Source: Trabulsiella odontotermitis (GTDB taxonomy: Bacteria; Pseudomonadota; Gammaproteobacteria; Enterobacterales; Enterobacteriaceae). From it: 64,000 nucleotides of DNA. Location: the NCBI RefSeq assembly GCF_030053895.1, contig NZ_CP125781.1, forward strand, positions 1,116,001-1,180,000, written 5' to 3'. Shown here one piece after another: positions 1 to 11,034 of the stretch. Position 1 is the stretch's first letter; each line of letters opens with the position of its first letter. The position numbers were made by a program, and so were the translations under genes. The notes beneath the pieces are model-generated. The model saw only the letters and a program-made list of their open reading frames with translations, searched no databases and was not told the DNA's origin.

Positions 1-941
1 TGCTCGGCCCGGGCAAACAGCGTGATGCGGTGACAGTCCTCGGCTATCTCTTTTACATTGGCGACCGCACGAAAACGGATCTGCCATATCTCGACGCCAC
101 ACCAGGTTCGCATGACTGGTATCGCCTGCGCCATCAGGAAGCCATGAGCAGCGCCGCGGTGGTGCGACTCGCGGAAGCCGCACAGGATCGCTATGGCTTT
201 AAAGATTTCAAACTGAAAGGCGGCGTGTTGCCTGGCGAGCAGGAAATCGACACCGTGCGGGCGCTGAAAAAGCGTTTCCCGAACGCGCGGATCACCGTCG
301 ATCCAAACGGCGCCTGGCTGCTTGATGAAGCCATTGCACTCTGCAAAGGGCTGCAGGATGTACTGACTTACGCCGAAGATCCCTGTGGCGCGGAGCAGGG
401 CTTCTCAGGGCGTGAAGTGATGGCGGAATTCCGGCGTGCCACCGGGTTGCCAGTCGCCACCAACATGATCGCCACTAACTGGCGGGAAATGGGGCATGCG
501 GTGATGCTCAATGCCGTCGATATTCCGCTGGCCGACCCGCATTTCTGGACGCTGTCCGGCGCGGTGCGCGTCGCTCAACTCTGCGACGACTGGGGGCTGA
601 CCTGGGGCTGCCACTCCAATAACCATTTCGACATTTCGCTGGCGATGTTTACCCACGTCGGCGCCGCGGCGCCAGGCACGCCAACCGCCATTGATACACA
701 CTGGATCTGGCAGGAAGGGGATGCGCGCCTGACGAAAAATCCGCTGCAAATTAAAGACGGCAAGATTGCCGTTCCCGATGCGCCAGGGCTTGGCATCGAG
801 CTGGACTGGGATCAGGTGCAAAAGGCTCACGAAGCCTACAAACGACTGCCGGGCGGCGCGCGTAATGACGCAGGCCCAATGCAATATCTGATCCCCGGCT
901 GGACTTTTGATCGCAAACGCCCGGTTTTTGGCCGTAATTAA
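1..941 (+). CDS. gudX: Glucarate dehydratase-related protein GudX (5' end cut by window)
   Basis: This is an enolase-superfamily protein of the glucarate dehydratase group. The reading frame is open from base 3, so the annotated start lies outside the window. About 313 codons remain of the usual 446 or so. It keeps the family's catalytic and metal-binding motifs: FKLKGG (two lysines), DPNGAW (metal Asp), AEDPCG (metal Glu), ATNMIA (Asn), HSNNHF (catalytic His) and AIDTHW. In E. coli GudX is a paralogue of GudD encoded in the same operon and reported to be a poorer dehydratase. Here it sits 15 bp upstream of gudD, so cotranscription is likely. Intact active-site residues suggest it is not a dead copy, but its true substrate is uncertain. 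Confidence 0.9.
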   Translation, partial: LGPGKQRDAVTVLGYLFYIGDRTKTDLPYLDATPGSHDWYRLRHQEAMSSAAVVRLAEAAQDRYGFKDFKLKGGVLPGEQEIDTVRALKKRFPNARITVDPNGAWLLDEAIALCKGLQDVLTYAEDPCGAEQGFSGREVMAEFRRATGLPVATNMIATNWREMGHAVMLNAVDIPLADPHFWTLSGAVRVAQLCDDWGLTWGCHSNNHFDISLAMFTHVGAAAPGTPTAIDTHWIWQEGDARLTKNPLQIKDGKIAVPDAPGLGIELDWDQVQKAHEAYKRLPGGARNDAGPMQYLIPGWTFDRKRPVFGRN

Positions 942-956
942 TTAAAGGACTGACTT

Positions 957-2297
957 ATGACAACGCGACATTCCACACCGGTTGTGACTACCATGCAGGT
1001 GATCCCGGTTGCCGGTTTTGACAGTATGCTGATGAACCTGAGCGGCGCGCATGCACCGTTTTTCACCCGTAATATCGTGATCATTAAAGATAATTCGGGC
1101 CATACCGGCGTAGGTGAAATTCCGGGTGGCGAGAAGATCCGCCAGACGCTGGAAGACGCTGCGCCGCTGGTGGTGGGGAAAACGCTGGGCGACTATAAAA
1201 ACGTCCTGACCGCTGTGCGCAATACTTTCGCTGATCGCGATGCTGGTGGGCGCGGATTGCAAACCTTTGATTTACGAACCACTATCCATGTGGTGACCGG
1301 TATCGAAGCCGCGCTGCTCGATCTGCTCGGTCAGCATCTGGGCGTGAACGTCGCCTCGCTGCTTGGCGACGGCCAGCAGCGCAGCGAAGTGGAAATGCTC
1401 GGTTATCTGTTCTTTGTCGGTAACCGGAAGCAAACGCCGCTGGCGTACCAGAGCCAGCCGGATGACGCCTGCGACTGGTATCGTCTGCGCCATGACGAAG
1501 CGATGACCCCGCAGGCCGTGGTGCGTCTGGCGGAAGCGGCGTATGAAAAATATGGTTTCAACGATTTCAAACTGAAAGGCGGCGTGCTGGCGGGCGAAGA
1601 AGAAGCCGAAGCCATCACCGCGCTGGCGACGCGTTTCCCGCAGGCGCGCGTGACGCTCGATCCGAACGGTGCCTGGCTGCTGGATGAAGCCATTAAAATA
1701 GGTAAACAGCTTAAAGGTGTGCTGGCGTATGCCGAAGATCCTTGTGGTGCCGAACAGGGTTTCTCGGGCCGTGAAGTGATGGCGGAATTCCGTCGCGCGA
1801 CGGGGCTGCCGACGGCCACCAACATGATTGCCACCGACTGGCGTCAGATGGGCCATACTTTGTCATTACAATCGGTTGATATTCCGCTGGCTGACCCGCA
1901 TTTCTGGACCATGCAGGGCTCGGTTCGCGTCGCGCAGATGTGCCATGATTTTGGTCTGACGTGGGGTTCTCATTCCAACAACCACTTTGACGTCTCGCTG
2001 GCGATGTTTACCCATGTTGCCGCGGCGGCGCCGGGGCAAATCACCGCCATTGATACGCACTGGATCTGGCAGGAAGGCAACCAGCGTCTCACGAAGCAGC
2101 CGTTTGAAATCAAAGGCGGCATGGTGCAGGTGCCGACGACGCCTGGACTGGGCGTCGAGCTGGATATGGATCGCGTTATGCAGGCGAATGAGCTGTACAA
2201 AAAACACGGTCTCGGCGCGCGTGATGATGCAATGGGAATGCAGTATCTGATCCCGAACTGGAAGTTTGATAACAAACGCCCGTGCATGGTGCGTTAA
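957..2297 (+). CDS. gudD: D-glucarate dehydratase GudD
   Basis: GudD dehydrates D-glucarate (and L-idarate) to 5-keto-4-deoxy-D-glucarate, the first step of cytoplasmic glucarate catabolism. The protein is 446 aa, the E. coli length. Enolase-superfamily motifs are all visible: FKLKGG with the KxK acid/base pair near residue 205, DPNGAW near 235, AEDPCG near 266, ATNMIA near 289 and HSNNHF near 339. The start at 957 follows an AAAGGAC ribosome-binding site with 7-nt spacing. It follows gudX by 15 bp and precedes a glycerate kinase gene, so three steps or paralogues of glucarate use are clustered. The identity of the family is secure. Confidence 0.96.
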   Translation: MTTRHSTPVVTTMQVIPVAGFDSMLMNLSGAHAPFFTRNIVIIKDNSGHTGVGEIPGGEKIRQTLEDAAPLVVGKTLGDYKNVLTAVRNTFADRDAGGRGLQTFDLRTTIHVVTGIEAALLDLLGQHLGVNVASLLGDGQQRSEVEMLGYLFFVGNRKQTPLAYQSQPDDACDWYRLRHDEAMTPQAVVRLAEAAYEKYGFNDFKLKGGVLAGEEEAEAITALATRFPQARVTLDPNGAWLLDEAIKIGKQLKGVLAYAEDPCGAEQGFSGREVMAEFRRATGLPTATNMIATDWRQMGHTLSLQSVDIPLADPHFWTMQGSVRVAQMCHDFGLTWGSHSNNHFDVSLAMFTHVAAAAPGQITAIDTHWIWQEGNQRLTKQPFEIKGGMVQVPTTPGLGVELDMDRVMQANELYKKHGLGARDDAMGMQYLIPNWKFDNKRPCMVR

Positions 2298-2306
2298 TGA
2301 GTGATA

Positions 2307-2326
2307 GCCGCCCCGGGTGGGGCGGC
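2307..2326 (+). repeat. GC-rich hairpin between gudD and glycerate kinase gene
   Basis: A perfect 8-bp stem (GCCGCCCC/GGGGCGGC) with a GGGT loop lies 9 bp after the gudD stop. No U-tract follows, so it is more likely an mRNA processing or stabilising structure inside the gudXD-kinase operon than a terminator. Confidence 0.5.
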
Positions 2327-2357
2327 AGTACGCCGTACAGACCCGTAAGGACAGCCT

Positions 2358-3503
2358 ATGAAGATAGTTATCGCACCGGATTCATACAAGGAAAGCCTGA
2401 GTGCACTGGCGGTCGCGACCGCGATTGAACAGGGTTTCAGGGAGATTTATCCGGAAGCGGAATACGTCAAACTGCCGATGGCGGATGGCGGGGAAGGTAC
2501 GGTGGAAGTGATGATTACCGCGACGCAGGGGCGACGGGTTGACGTCGATGTGACGGGGCCGCTTGGCGACACGGTGCGCGGGTTTTACGGCATTTCCGGC
2601 GACGGACAATGTGCGTTTATTGAAATGGCCGCTGCGAGCGGTCTCGAGCAGGTGCCGGTCGAGCGACGCAATCCGCTGAAAACGACGTCGTGGGGTACCG
2701 GAGAATTAATCCGTCATGCGCTGGATGCGGGCGTCAGGCAGATAATCATCGGCATTGGCGGCAGTGCGACTAACGATGGCGGCGCTGGCATGATGCAGGC
2801 GCTGGGCGCGCAACTCTTGACTGCCGATGGGCAGCAAATTGCTCATGGCGGCGGCGCGCTCGAAAAGCTCGATCGCATTGATATCCGCCATCTCGACCGT
2901 CGTCTGGCGACCTGTCAGATTGATGTCGCCTGCGATGTCACTAATCCTCTCACGGGCCCGGAAGGCGCTACCGCCGTGTTCGGCCCGCAAAAAGGGGCGA
3001 CAGAGGCGATGATTGCGCAACTGGATCGGGCGCTGGAGCGCTATGCCCGGATCATCGCCCGCGATCTCGACGTTGATGTGCTGGAGCTGGAAGGCGGCGG
3101 TGCGGCAGGCGGGCTGGGCGCGGCGCTGTATGCATTTTGCGGCGCGCGCTTACGGCAGGGGATTGAGATCGTAACGGATGCGCTGAAGCTCGACGAGCAG
3201 GTCGCCGACGCGGATCTGGTGATCACCGGCGAAGGCCGCATCGACAGCCAGACTGTGCACGGTAAAGTGCCGGTGGGCGTTGCGAGAATTGCGACGCGGC
3301 ATAACGTGCCGGTCATCGGGATTGCGGGTAGTCTGACGGCTGACGTCGGCGTCGTGCATCAGCACGGGATCGATGCGGTGTTCAGCGTCATCTACACCAT
3401 CTGTACGCTGGAGGAGGCACTGGCGCAGGCGGGCGATAACGTGCGCATGGCGGCGCGCAATATTGCGGCGGTACTGAAAATCGGAACATCCCGGCGTTTC
3501 TGA
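2358..3503 (+). CDS. garK: Glycerate 2-kinase (GarK/GlxK family)
   Basis: The 381-aa protein belongs to glycerate kinase type 1. It phosphorylates D-glycerate to 2-phosphoglycerate, the last step of glucarate/galactarate breakdown after aldolase and tartronate-semialdehyde reductase. The N-terminus APDSYKESLSA and the internal MADGGEGT and IGGSATNDGG motifs are typical of the family. It starts after a TAAGGAC ribosome-binding site, 60 bp downstream of gudD, and probably belongs to the gud operon. E. coli K-12 keeps garK in the garPLRK operon instead. GarK and GlxK are close paralogues, so the symbol is by context. Confidence 0.88.
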   Translation: MKIVIAPDSYKESLSALAVATAIEQGFREIYPEAEYVKLPMADGGEGTVEVMITATQGRRVDVDVTGPLGDTVRGFYGISGDGQCAFIEMAAASGLEQVPVERRNPLKTTSWGTGELIRHALDAGVRQIIIGIGGSATNDGGAGMMQALGAQLLTADGQQIAHGGGALEKLDRIDIRHLDRRLATCQIDVACDVTNPLTGPEGATAVFGPQKGATEAMIAQLDRALERYARIIARDLDVDVLELEGGGAAGGLGAALYAFCGARLRQGIEIVTDALKLDEQVADADLVITGEGRIDSQTVHGKVPVGVARIATRHNVPVIGIAGSLTADVGVVHQHGIDAVFSVIYTICTLEEALAQAGDNVRMAARNIAAVLKIGTSRRF

Positions 3504-3517
3504 ACGCTGAAAAACAC

Positions 3518-3541
3518 TGGCCCGACGGGTTGCCCGGGCCG
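3518..3541. terminator. Weak hairpin between convergent garK and barA
   Basis: A short GC-rich inverted repeat (GGCCCG/CGGGCC, loop of 10) fills the gap between the two convergent stops. It lacks a clear U-tract on either strand, so termination here is only a possibility. Confidence 0.35.
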
Positions 3542-3548
3542 ATAATAT

Positions 3549-6302
<2,754 letters not shown>

Positions 6303-6359
6303 GGAGTTCCGTTATGGGAGAATGAGAGTCAATATGTTCGTATGAGACAAATCTCTACA

Positions 6360-7658
6360 ATGGCGCAATTCTACTCTGCAAAACGACGCGTGACGACGCG
6401 TGAGATCATAACCGTGACAGTCAATGACCTCGATCCCTTCGGTCAGGGCGTTGCCCGACATAACGGAAAAGCGCTATTTGTGAATGGCTTACTGCCGCAG
6501 GAGAGCGCAGACATCACGCTCACCGAGGATAAGAAACAGTATGCCCGCGGTCAGGTCAAACGTCGACTCAATGATAGCCCGGAACGTGAAACCCCGCGCT
6601 GCCCGTACTTTGGCGTTTGCGGCGGCTGCCAGCAGCAGCACGCGTCTGTCGCCCTGCAACAGCGCAGCAAACGCGCCGCGCTACAGCGAATGATGAAACA
6701 TGAGGTGGACGAGGTGATCGCCGGTACGCCGTGGGGCTATCGCCGTCGTGCGCGCCTGAGCTTGAATTATCAACCGAAGACCCAACAATTACAGATGGGT
6801 TTTCGCAAGGCGAACGCCAGCGATATCGTCGATATCCGGCAGTGCCCCGTTCTGGTGCCCCGTCTTGGGGCGTTGCTTCCGGCGTTGCACGATTGTCTGA
6901 GCAACCTGAAATCTGCGCGTCAGTTGGGGCATGTTGAGCTGGTGCTGGCGGACAACAGCCCGCTGATGGTGCTGCGCCATACGGTAGCGTTACCGGCGGC
7001 TGATAAAGAAAAACTGGAATGCTTTTCGCATACGCATGACGTTGCGCTGTATCTGGCACCGCAAAGCGAGACGCTCGAACGCGTCACTGGCGAGGCGCCC
7101 TGGTATACCTCAAACGGTCTACGCTTAACGTTCAGTCCGCGCGATTTCATTCAGGTGAATGATGGCGTGAACCAGAAAATGGTGGCGACGGCACTGGCCT
7201 GGCTGGATGTGCAGCCAGACGATCGCGTGCTTGACCTGTTTTGCGGTATGGGCAATTTTACGTTGCCTGTGGCGCAACGTGCAGCAGAAGTTATCGGCGT
7301 GGAAGGCGTTCCCGCGCTGGTGGATAAAGGGCGTGAAAACGCCGTATTCAATCATTTACACAATGTGACCTTCTTTCATGAGAATCTGGAGGAAGATGTC
7401 ACTCGTCAGGCGTGGGCGAAACAGGGCGTTGATAAAGTGCTGCTCGACCCGGCCCGCGCCGGTGCACCAGGCGTAATGGCGCATATTATCAAACTTGCGC
7501 CGAAGCGCGTGGTCTATGTTTCATGTAATCCTGCGACGCTTGCGCGGGATAGCGACGCGTTGTTACAGGCTGGCTATCAGATCCAGCGTCTGGCAATGCT
7601 CGACATGTTCCCGCACACCGGGCACCTGGAATCTATGGTGCTGTTTGCGTGTGAATAA
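6360..7658 (+). CDS. rlmD: 23S rRNA (uracil-1939-C5)-methyltransferase RlmD
   Basis: RlmD (RumA) methylates U1939 of 23S rRNA using S-adenosylmethionine. The protein is 432 aa (E. coli 433). It has an N-terminal TRAM domain and an iron-sulfur cluster motif CPYFGVCGGCQQQ. The SAM-binding LFCGMGNFTLP follows, and the catalytic cysteine lies in VSCNPATL near the C-terminus. The frame extends further upstream, but the start at 6360 (MAQFYSAKR) gives the family length and keeps the gene clear of barA. It is 59 bp upstream of relA, as in E. coli. Confidence 0.96.
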   Translation: MAQFYSAKRRVTTREIITVTVNDLDPFGQGVARHNGKALFVNGLLPQESADITLTEDKKQYARGQVKRRLNDSPERETPRCPYFGVCGGCQQQHASVALQQRSKRAALQRMMKHEVDEVIAGTPWGYRRRARLSLNYQPKTQQLQMGFRKANASDIVDIRQCPVLVPRLGALLPALHDCLSNLKSARQLGHVELVLADNSPLMVLRHTVALPAADKEKLECFSHTHDVALYLAPQSETLERVTGEAPWYTSNGLRLTFSPRDFIQVNDGVNQKMVATALAWLDVQPDDRVLDLFCGMGNFTLPVAQRAAEVIGVEGVPALVDKGRENAVFNHLHNVTFFHENLEEDVTRQAWAKQGVDKVLLDPARAGAPGVMAHIIKLAPKRVVYVSCNPATLARDSDALLQAGYQIQRLAMLDMFPHTGHLESMVLFACE

Positions 7659-7717
7659 CTGACAGACAGTTTACGGCTTGTCGAGTTCGGCAGGCCCGGT
7701 CCCAAAAGGAGAGGACA

Positions 7718-9949
7718 ATGGTTGCGGTACGAAGTGCACATCTCAATAAGGCTGGAGAATTTGATCCGCAGAAGTGGATCGCAAGTCTGGGGATCACCAG
7801 CCAGCAGTCATGTGAGCGCTTAGCCGAGACATGGACATATTGTCGTGAACACACCGAGGGACATGCGGATGCGGATTTGCTGCTGTGGCGCGGCGTTGAG
7901 ATGGCGGAAATCCTCTCAACGCTGAGTATGGATATCGATACCCTGCGCGCGGCGCTACTCTTCCCGCTGGTCGACAGCGGCGTGGTCAGCGAAGAAGTGC
8001 TGACCGAGAGCGTCGGGAAATCGGTGGTGGATCTGATCCACGGCGTCCGCGATATGGCCGCTATCCGCCAGCTGAAAGCCACTCACACTGATGCCGTCTC
8101 GTCTGAGCAGGTCGATAACGTGCGCCGGATGCTGCTGGCGATGGTGGATGATTTCCGTTGCGTGGTCATTAAGATCGCTGAGCGTATCGCGCATCTGCGG
8201 GAAGTCAAAGACGCGCCGGAAGATGAACGCGTACTGGCGGCGAAAGAATGTACCAATATCTATGCGCCGCTGGCGAACCGTCTGGGTATCGGCCAGTTGA
8301 AATGGGAACTGGAAGATTACTGCTTCCGCTATCTCCACCCGGCAGAATACAAACGCATCGCCAAACTGCTGCATGAACGCCGTATCGACAGGGAACACTA
8401 CATTGACGAGTTCGTCGGTCAACTTCGCTCTTCCATCAAAGAAGAGGGCGTCAAGGCTGAGGTTTATGGCCGTCCGAAACACATCTACAGCATCTGGCGC
8501 AAAATGCAGAAAAAACACCTCGCGTTTGACGAGCTGTTTGACGTGCGTGCGGTGCGCATCGTTGCGGAACGCCTGCAGGATTGTTACGCCGCGCTGGGGA
8601 TAGTGCATACTCACTTCCGCCACCTGCCTGATGAATTCGACGACTACGTTGCTAACCCGAAGCCAAATGGCTATCAGTCCATTCATACCGTGGTACTTGG
8701 CCCCGGTGGGAAAACCGTCGAAATTCAGATCCGTACGAAGCAGATGCACGAAGACGCTGAACTTGGCGTGGCGGCGCACTGGAAGTACAAAGAAGGCGCG
8801 GTTGTCGGTGCACGCACGGGCTATGAGGATCGCATTGCGTGGCTGCGTAAGTTGATCGCCTGGCAGGAAGAGATGGCCGATTCCGGCGAAATGCTGGACG
8901 AGGTCCGCAGCCAGGTCTTCGACGATCGGGTGTACGTCTTTACGCCAAAAGGTGACGTGGTGGATCTCCCGGCAGGTTCAACGCCGCTCGATTTTGCTTA
9001 TCACATCCACAGTGATGTGGGGCACCGCTGTATCGGAGCGAAAATTGGCGGGCGCATCGTGCCGTTTACCTATCAGTTGCAGATGGGTGATCAGATCGAA
9101 ATCATCACCCAGAAACAGCCGAACCCGAGCCGCGACTGGCTGAACCCGAACCTGGGCTATGTCACGACCAGCCGTGGGCGCTCGAAAATTCACGCCTGGT
9201 TCCGCAAACAGGATCGCGACAAAAACATCCTCGCCGGTCGTCAGATCCTCGACGAAGAACTGGAGCGGCTGGGCATCAGCCTGAAAGAAGCAGAAAAACA
9301 CCTGCTGCCGCGCTACAACTTTAATGAGGTTGACGAACTGCTGGCGGCCATTGGGGGCGGTGATATTCGTCTCAACCAGATGGTCAATTTCCTGCAGTCG
9401 CAATTCAACAAACCGAGTGCGGCGGAAGAGGATGCCGCCGCGCTGAAACAGCTTCAGCAGAAAACGTACACCCCGCAGGCCCGCAGTAAAGACAACGGGC
9501 GGGTAGTGGTTGAGGGCGTCGGTAATCTGATGCACCATATCGCCCGCTGCTGCCAGCCGATCCCCGGTGATGAGATTGTTGGTTTTATCACCCAGGGGCG
9601 CGGGATTTCCGTGCACCGGGCAGATTGCGACCAACTGGCGGAGCTGCAATCCCACGCGCCAGAGCGCATCGTCGACGCGGTGTGGGGAGAAAGCTACTCA
9701 GCCGGGTATTCGCTGGTCGTCCGGGTCGTCGCCAACGACCGCAGCGGCCTGCTGCGCGACATCACCACAATTCTCGCCAACGAAAAGGTCAATGTACTTG
9801 GCGTTGCCAGCCGCAGTGATACTAAACAGCAACTGGCGACCATCGACATGACTATCGAAATCTACAACCTGCAGGTGCTGGGCCGGGTGCTCGGTAAACT
9901 GAATCAGGTATCAGATGTGATCGACGCCCGTCGCTTGCATGGCGGGTAA
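7718..9949 (+). CDS. relA: (p)ppGpp synthetase RelA
   Basis: RelA is the ribosome-associated GTP pyrophosphokinase of the stringent response, activated by uncharged tRNA. The 743-aa protein (E. coli 744) has a degenerate N-terminal HD region (FPLVDSG replaces the hydrolase HD motif), so it should be synthesis-only. The synthetase domain contains EFDDYVANPKPNGYQSIH. A TGS domain (about 405-466), a cysteine-containing zinc-finger region (HHIARCCQPIPGDE) and a C-terminal ACT domain follow. The ribosome-binding site GGAGAGGAC is strong. mazEF, which follows relA in E. coli K-12, is absent. Confidence 0.97.
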   Translation: MVAVRSAHLNKAGEFDPQKWIASLGITSQQSCERLAETWTYCREHTEGHADADLLLWRGVEMAEILSTLSMDIDTLRAALLFPLVDSGVVSEEVLTESVGKSVVDLIHGVRDMAAIRQLKATHTDAVSSEQVDNVRRMLLAMVDDFRCVVIKIAERIAHLREVKDAPEDERVLAAKECTNIYAPLANRLGIGQLKWELEDYCFRYLHPAEYKRIAKLLHERRIDREHYIDEFVGQLRSSIKEEGVKAEVYGRPKHIYSIWRKMQKKHLAFDELFDVRAVRIVAERLQDCYAALGIVHTHFRHLPDEFDDYVANPKPNGYQSIHTVVLGPGGKTVEIQIRTKQMHEDAELGVAAHWKYKEGAVVGARTGYEDRIAWLRKLIAWQEEMADSGEMLDEVRSQVFDDRVYVFTPKGDVVDLPAGSTPLDFAYHIHSDVGHRCIGAKIGGRIVPFTYQLQMGDQIEIITQKQPNPSRDWLNPNLGYVTTSRGRSKIHAWFRKQDRDKNILAGRQILDEELERLGISLKEAEKHLLPRYNFNEVDELLAAIGGGDIRLNQMVNFLQSQFNKPSAAEEDAAALKQLQQKTYTPQARSKDNGRVVVEGVGNLMHHIARCCQPIPGDEIVGFITQGRGISVHRADCDQLAELQSHAPERIVDAVWGESYSAGYSLVVRVVANDRSGLLRDITTILANEKVNVLGVASRSDTKQQLATIDMTIEIYNLQVLGRVLGKLNQVSDVIDARRLHGG

Positions 9950-9963
9950 GTGCCTCTTTTAAA

Positions 9964-9992
9964 GCCGGATAAGGCGTTAACCGCCACCCGGC
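9964..9992. repeat. REP-like palindromic element
   Basis: An imperfect palindrome (GCCGGATAAGGCG, 5-nt spacer, CGCCACCCGGC) matches the enterobacterial REP/PU pattern. It lies 15 bp after the relA stop, in the spot where mazEF lies in E. coli. Only a single copy is seen in the window. Confidence 0.65.
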
Positions 9993-10016
9993 TTACTCTT
10001 TTTAACGGGAATGACT

Positions 10017-10808
10017 ATGACTCAAATCGACCGCCTGCTCGGCATTATGCAGCGCCTGCGCGACCCGGAAACCGGCTGTCCGTGGGACAACGAGCAGACG
10101 TTTGCCACGATCGCGCCATACACCCTCGAAGAAACATACGAAGTGCTGGACGCCATCAACCGGGAAGATTTTGACGATCTGCGCGGTGAGCTGGGTGATC
10201 TGCTGTTCCAGGTGGTGTTTTACGCGCAGATGGCCCAGGAAGAAGGGCACTTTGATTTTAATGATATCTGCGCTGCCATCAGCGACAAACTGGAACGCCG
10301 CCACCCGCACATTTTTGGTGATGCCACCGCTGGCGACAGTACGGAAGTGCTGGCACGTTGGGAGCAGATCAAAAGCGCGGAACGTGCTGAAAAAGCCCAG
10401 CACTCCGCGCTGGACGACATTCCCCACAGTCTGCCTGCGCTGATGCGCGCCCATAAAATTCAGCGTCGCTGCTCGGCGGTCGGTTTTGACTGGACTTCAC
10501 TCGGCCCGGTGCTGGATAAAGTGCATGAAGAAATTGACGAAGTGATGCACGAAGCGCAGCAGGCGGTCATCGATGAGGCAAAACTGGAAGAAGAAGTGGG
10601 CGATCTGCTGTTTGCTACCGTGAATCTCTCCCGCCATCTTGGGGTGAAAGCCGAAGTGGCGCTGCACAAAGCGAACCTGAAATTCGAGCGTCGTTTCCGC
10701 GAAGTGGAAAGGATTGTTGCCGAGCGAGGCCTGGAAATGACCGGCGTTGATCTCGATACCATGGAAGCCGTCTGGCAGCAGGTAAAACAACAGGAAACTG
10801 ATCTCTAA
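10017..10808 (+). CDS. mazG: Nucleoside triphosphate pyrophosphohydrolase MazG
   Basis: MazG hydrolyses NTPs and dNTPs to monophosphates and pyrophosphate and is linked to (p)ppGpp balance. The 263-aa protein has two MazG-type domains. The first carries EETYEVLDAI and DDLRGELGDLLFQV, and the second carries EEIDEVMHEA and EEVGDLLFATVN; both show the EExxE...ExxD metal-binding pattern. An ATG lies 6 nt earlier at 10011. The GGGA ribosome-binding site directly abuts that codon and is correctly spaced only for 10017, which also gives the E. coli length and N-terminus. It follows relA by 67 bp and is probably transcribed with it. Confidence 0.95.
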   Translation: MTQIDRLLGIMQRLRDPETGCPWDNEQTFATIAPYTLEETYEVLDAINREDFDDLRGELGDLLFQVVFYAQMAQEEGHFDFNDICAAISDKLERRHPHIFGDATAGDSTEVLARWEQIKSAERAEKAQHSALDDIPHSLPALMRAHKIQRRCSAVGFDWTSLGPVLDKVHEEIDEVMHEAQQAVIDEAKLEEEVGDLLFATVNLSRHLGVKAEVALHKANLKFERRFREVERIVAERGLEMTGVDLDTMEAVWQQVKQQETDL

Positions 10809-10950
10809 CGGTTTTTCGCCATCAAGCGTAATTTGTGTGATTTTTAAAATGACAAGCGCTTGATTTGCGTCAAAAACATTTCGCCAAAAGCGGCTATTTT
10901 CTCCCTCCCCGTATCGTGTGAACCTGAGGAAAAGGAGGGAGAATGAAAGT

Positions 10951-10979
10951 TTGTGGCGCCTGCCATGTTCGGGTATACT
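10951..10979 (+). promoter_or_regulatory. Probable sigma-70 promoter of pyrG
   Basis: TTGTGG (10951-10956) and TATACT (10974-10979) are separated by 17 bp, and transcription would begin near 10986, about 50 bp before pyrG. The 226-bp mazG-pyrG gap shows no other coding potential. Confidence 0.6.
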
Positions 10980-11034
10980 ACTTTCCCGTCCTGGTTATTC
11001 CATCGTCTTTTAAACCTAACTTCTCAGGTTCAGC

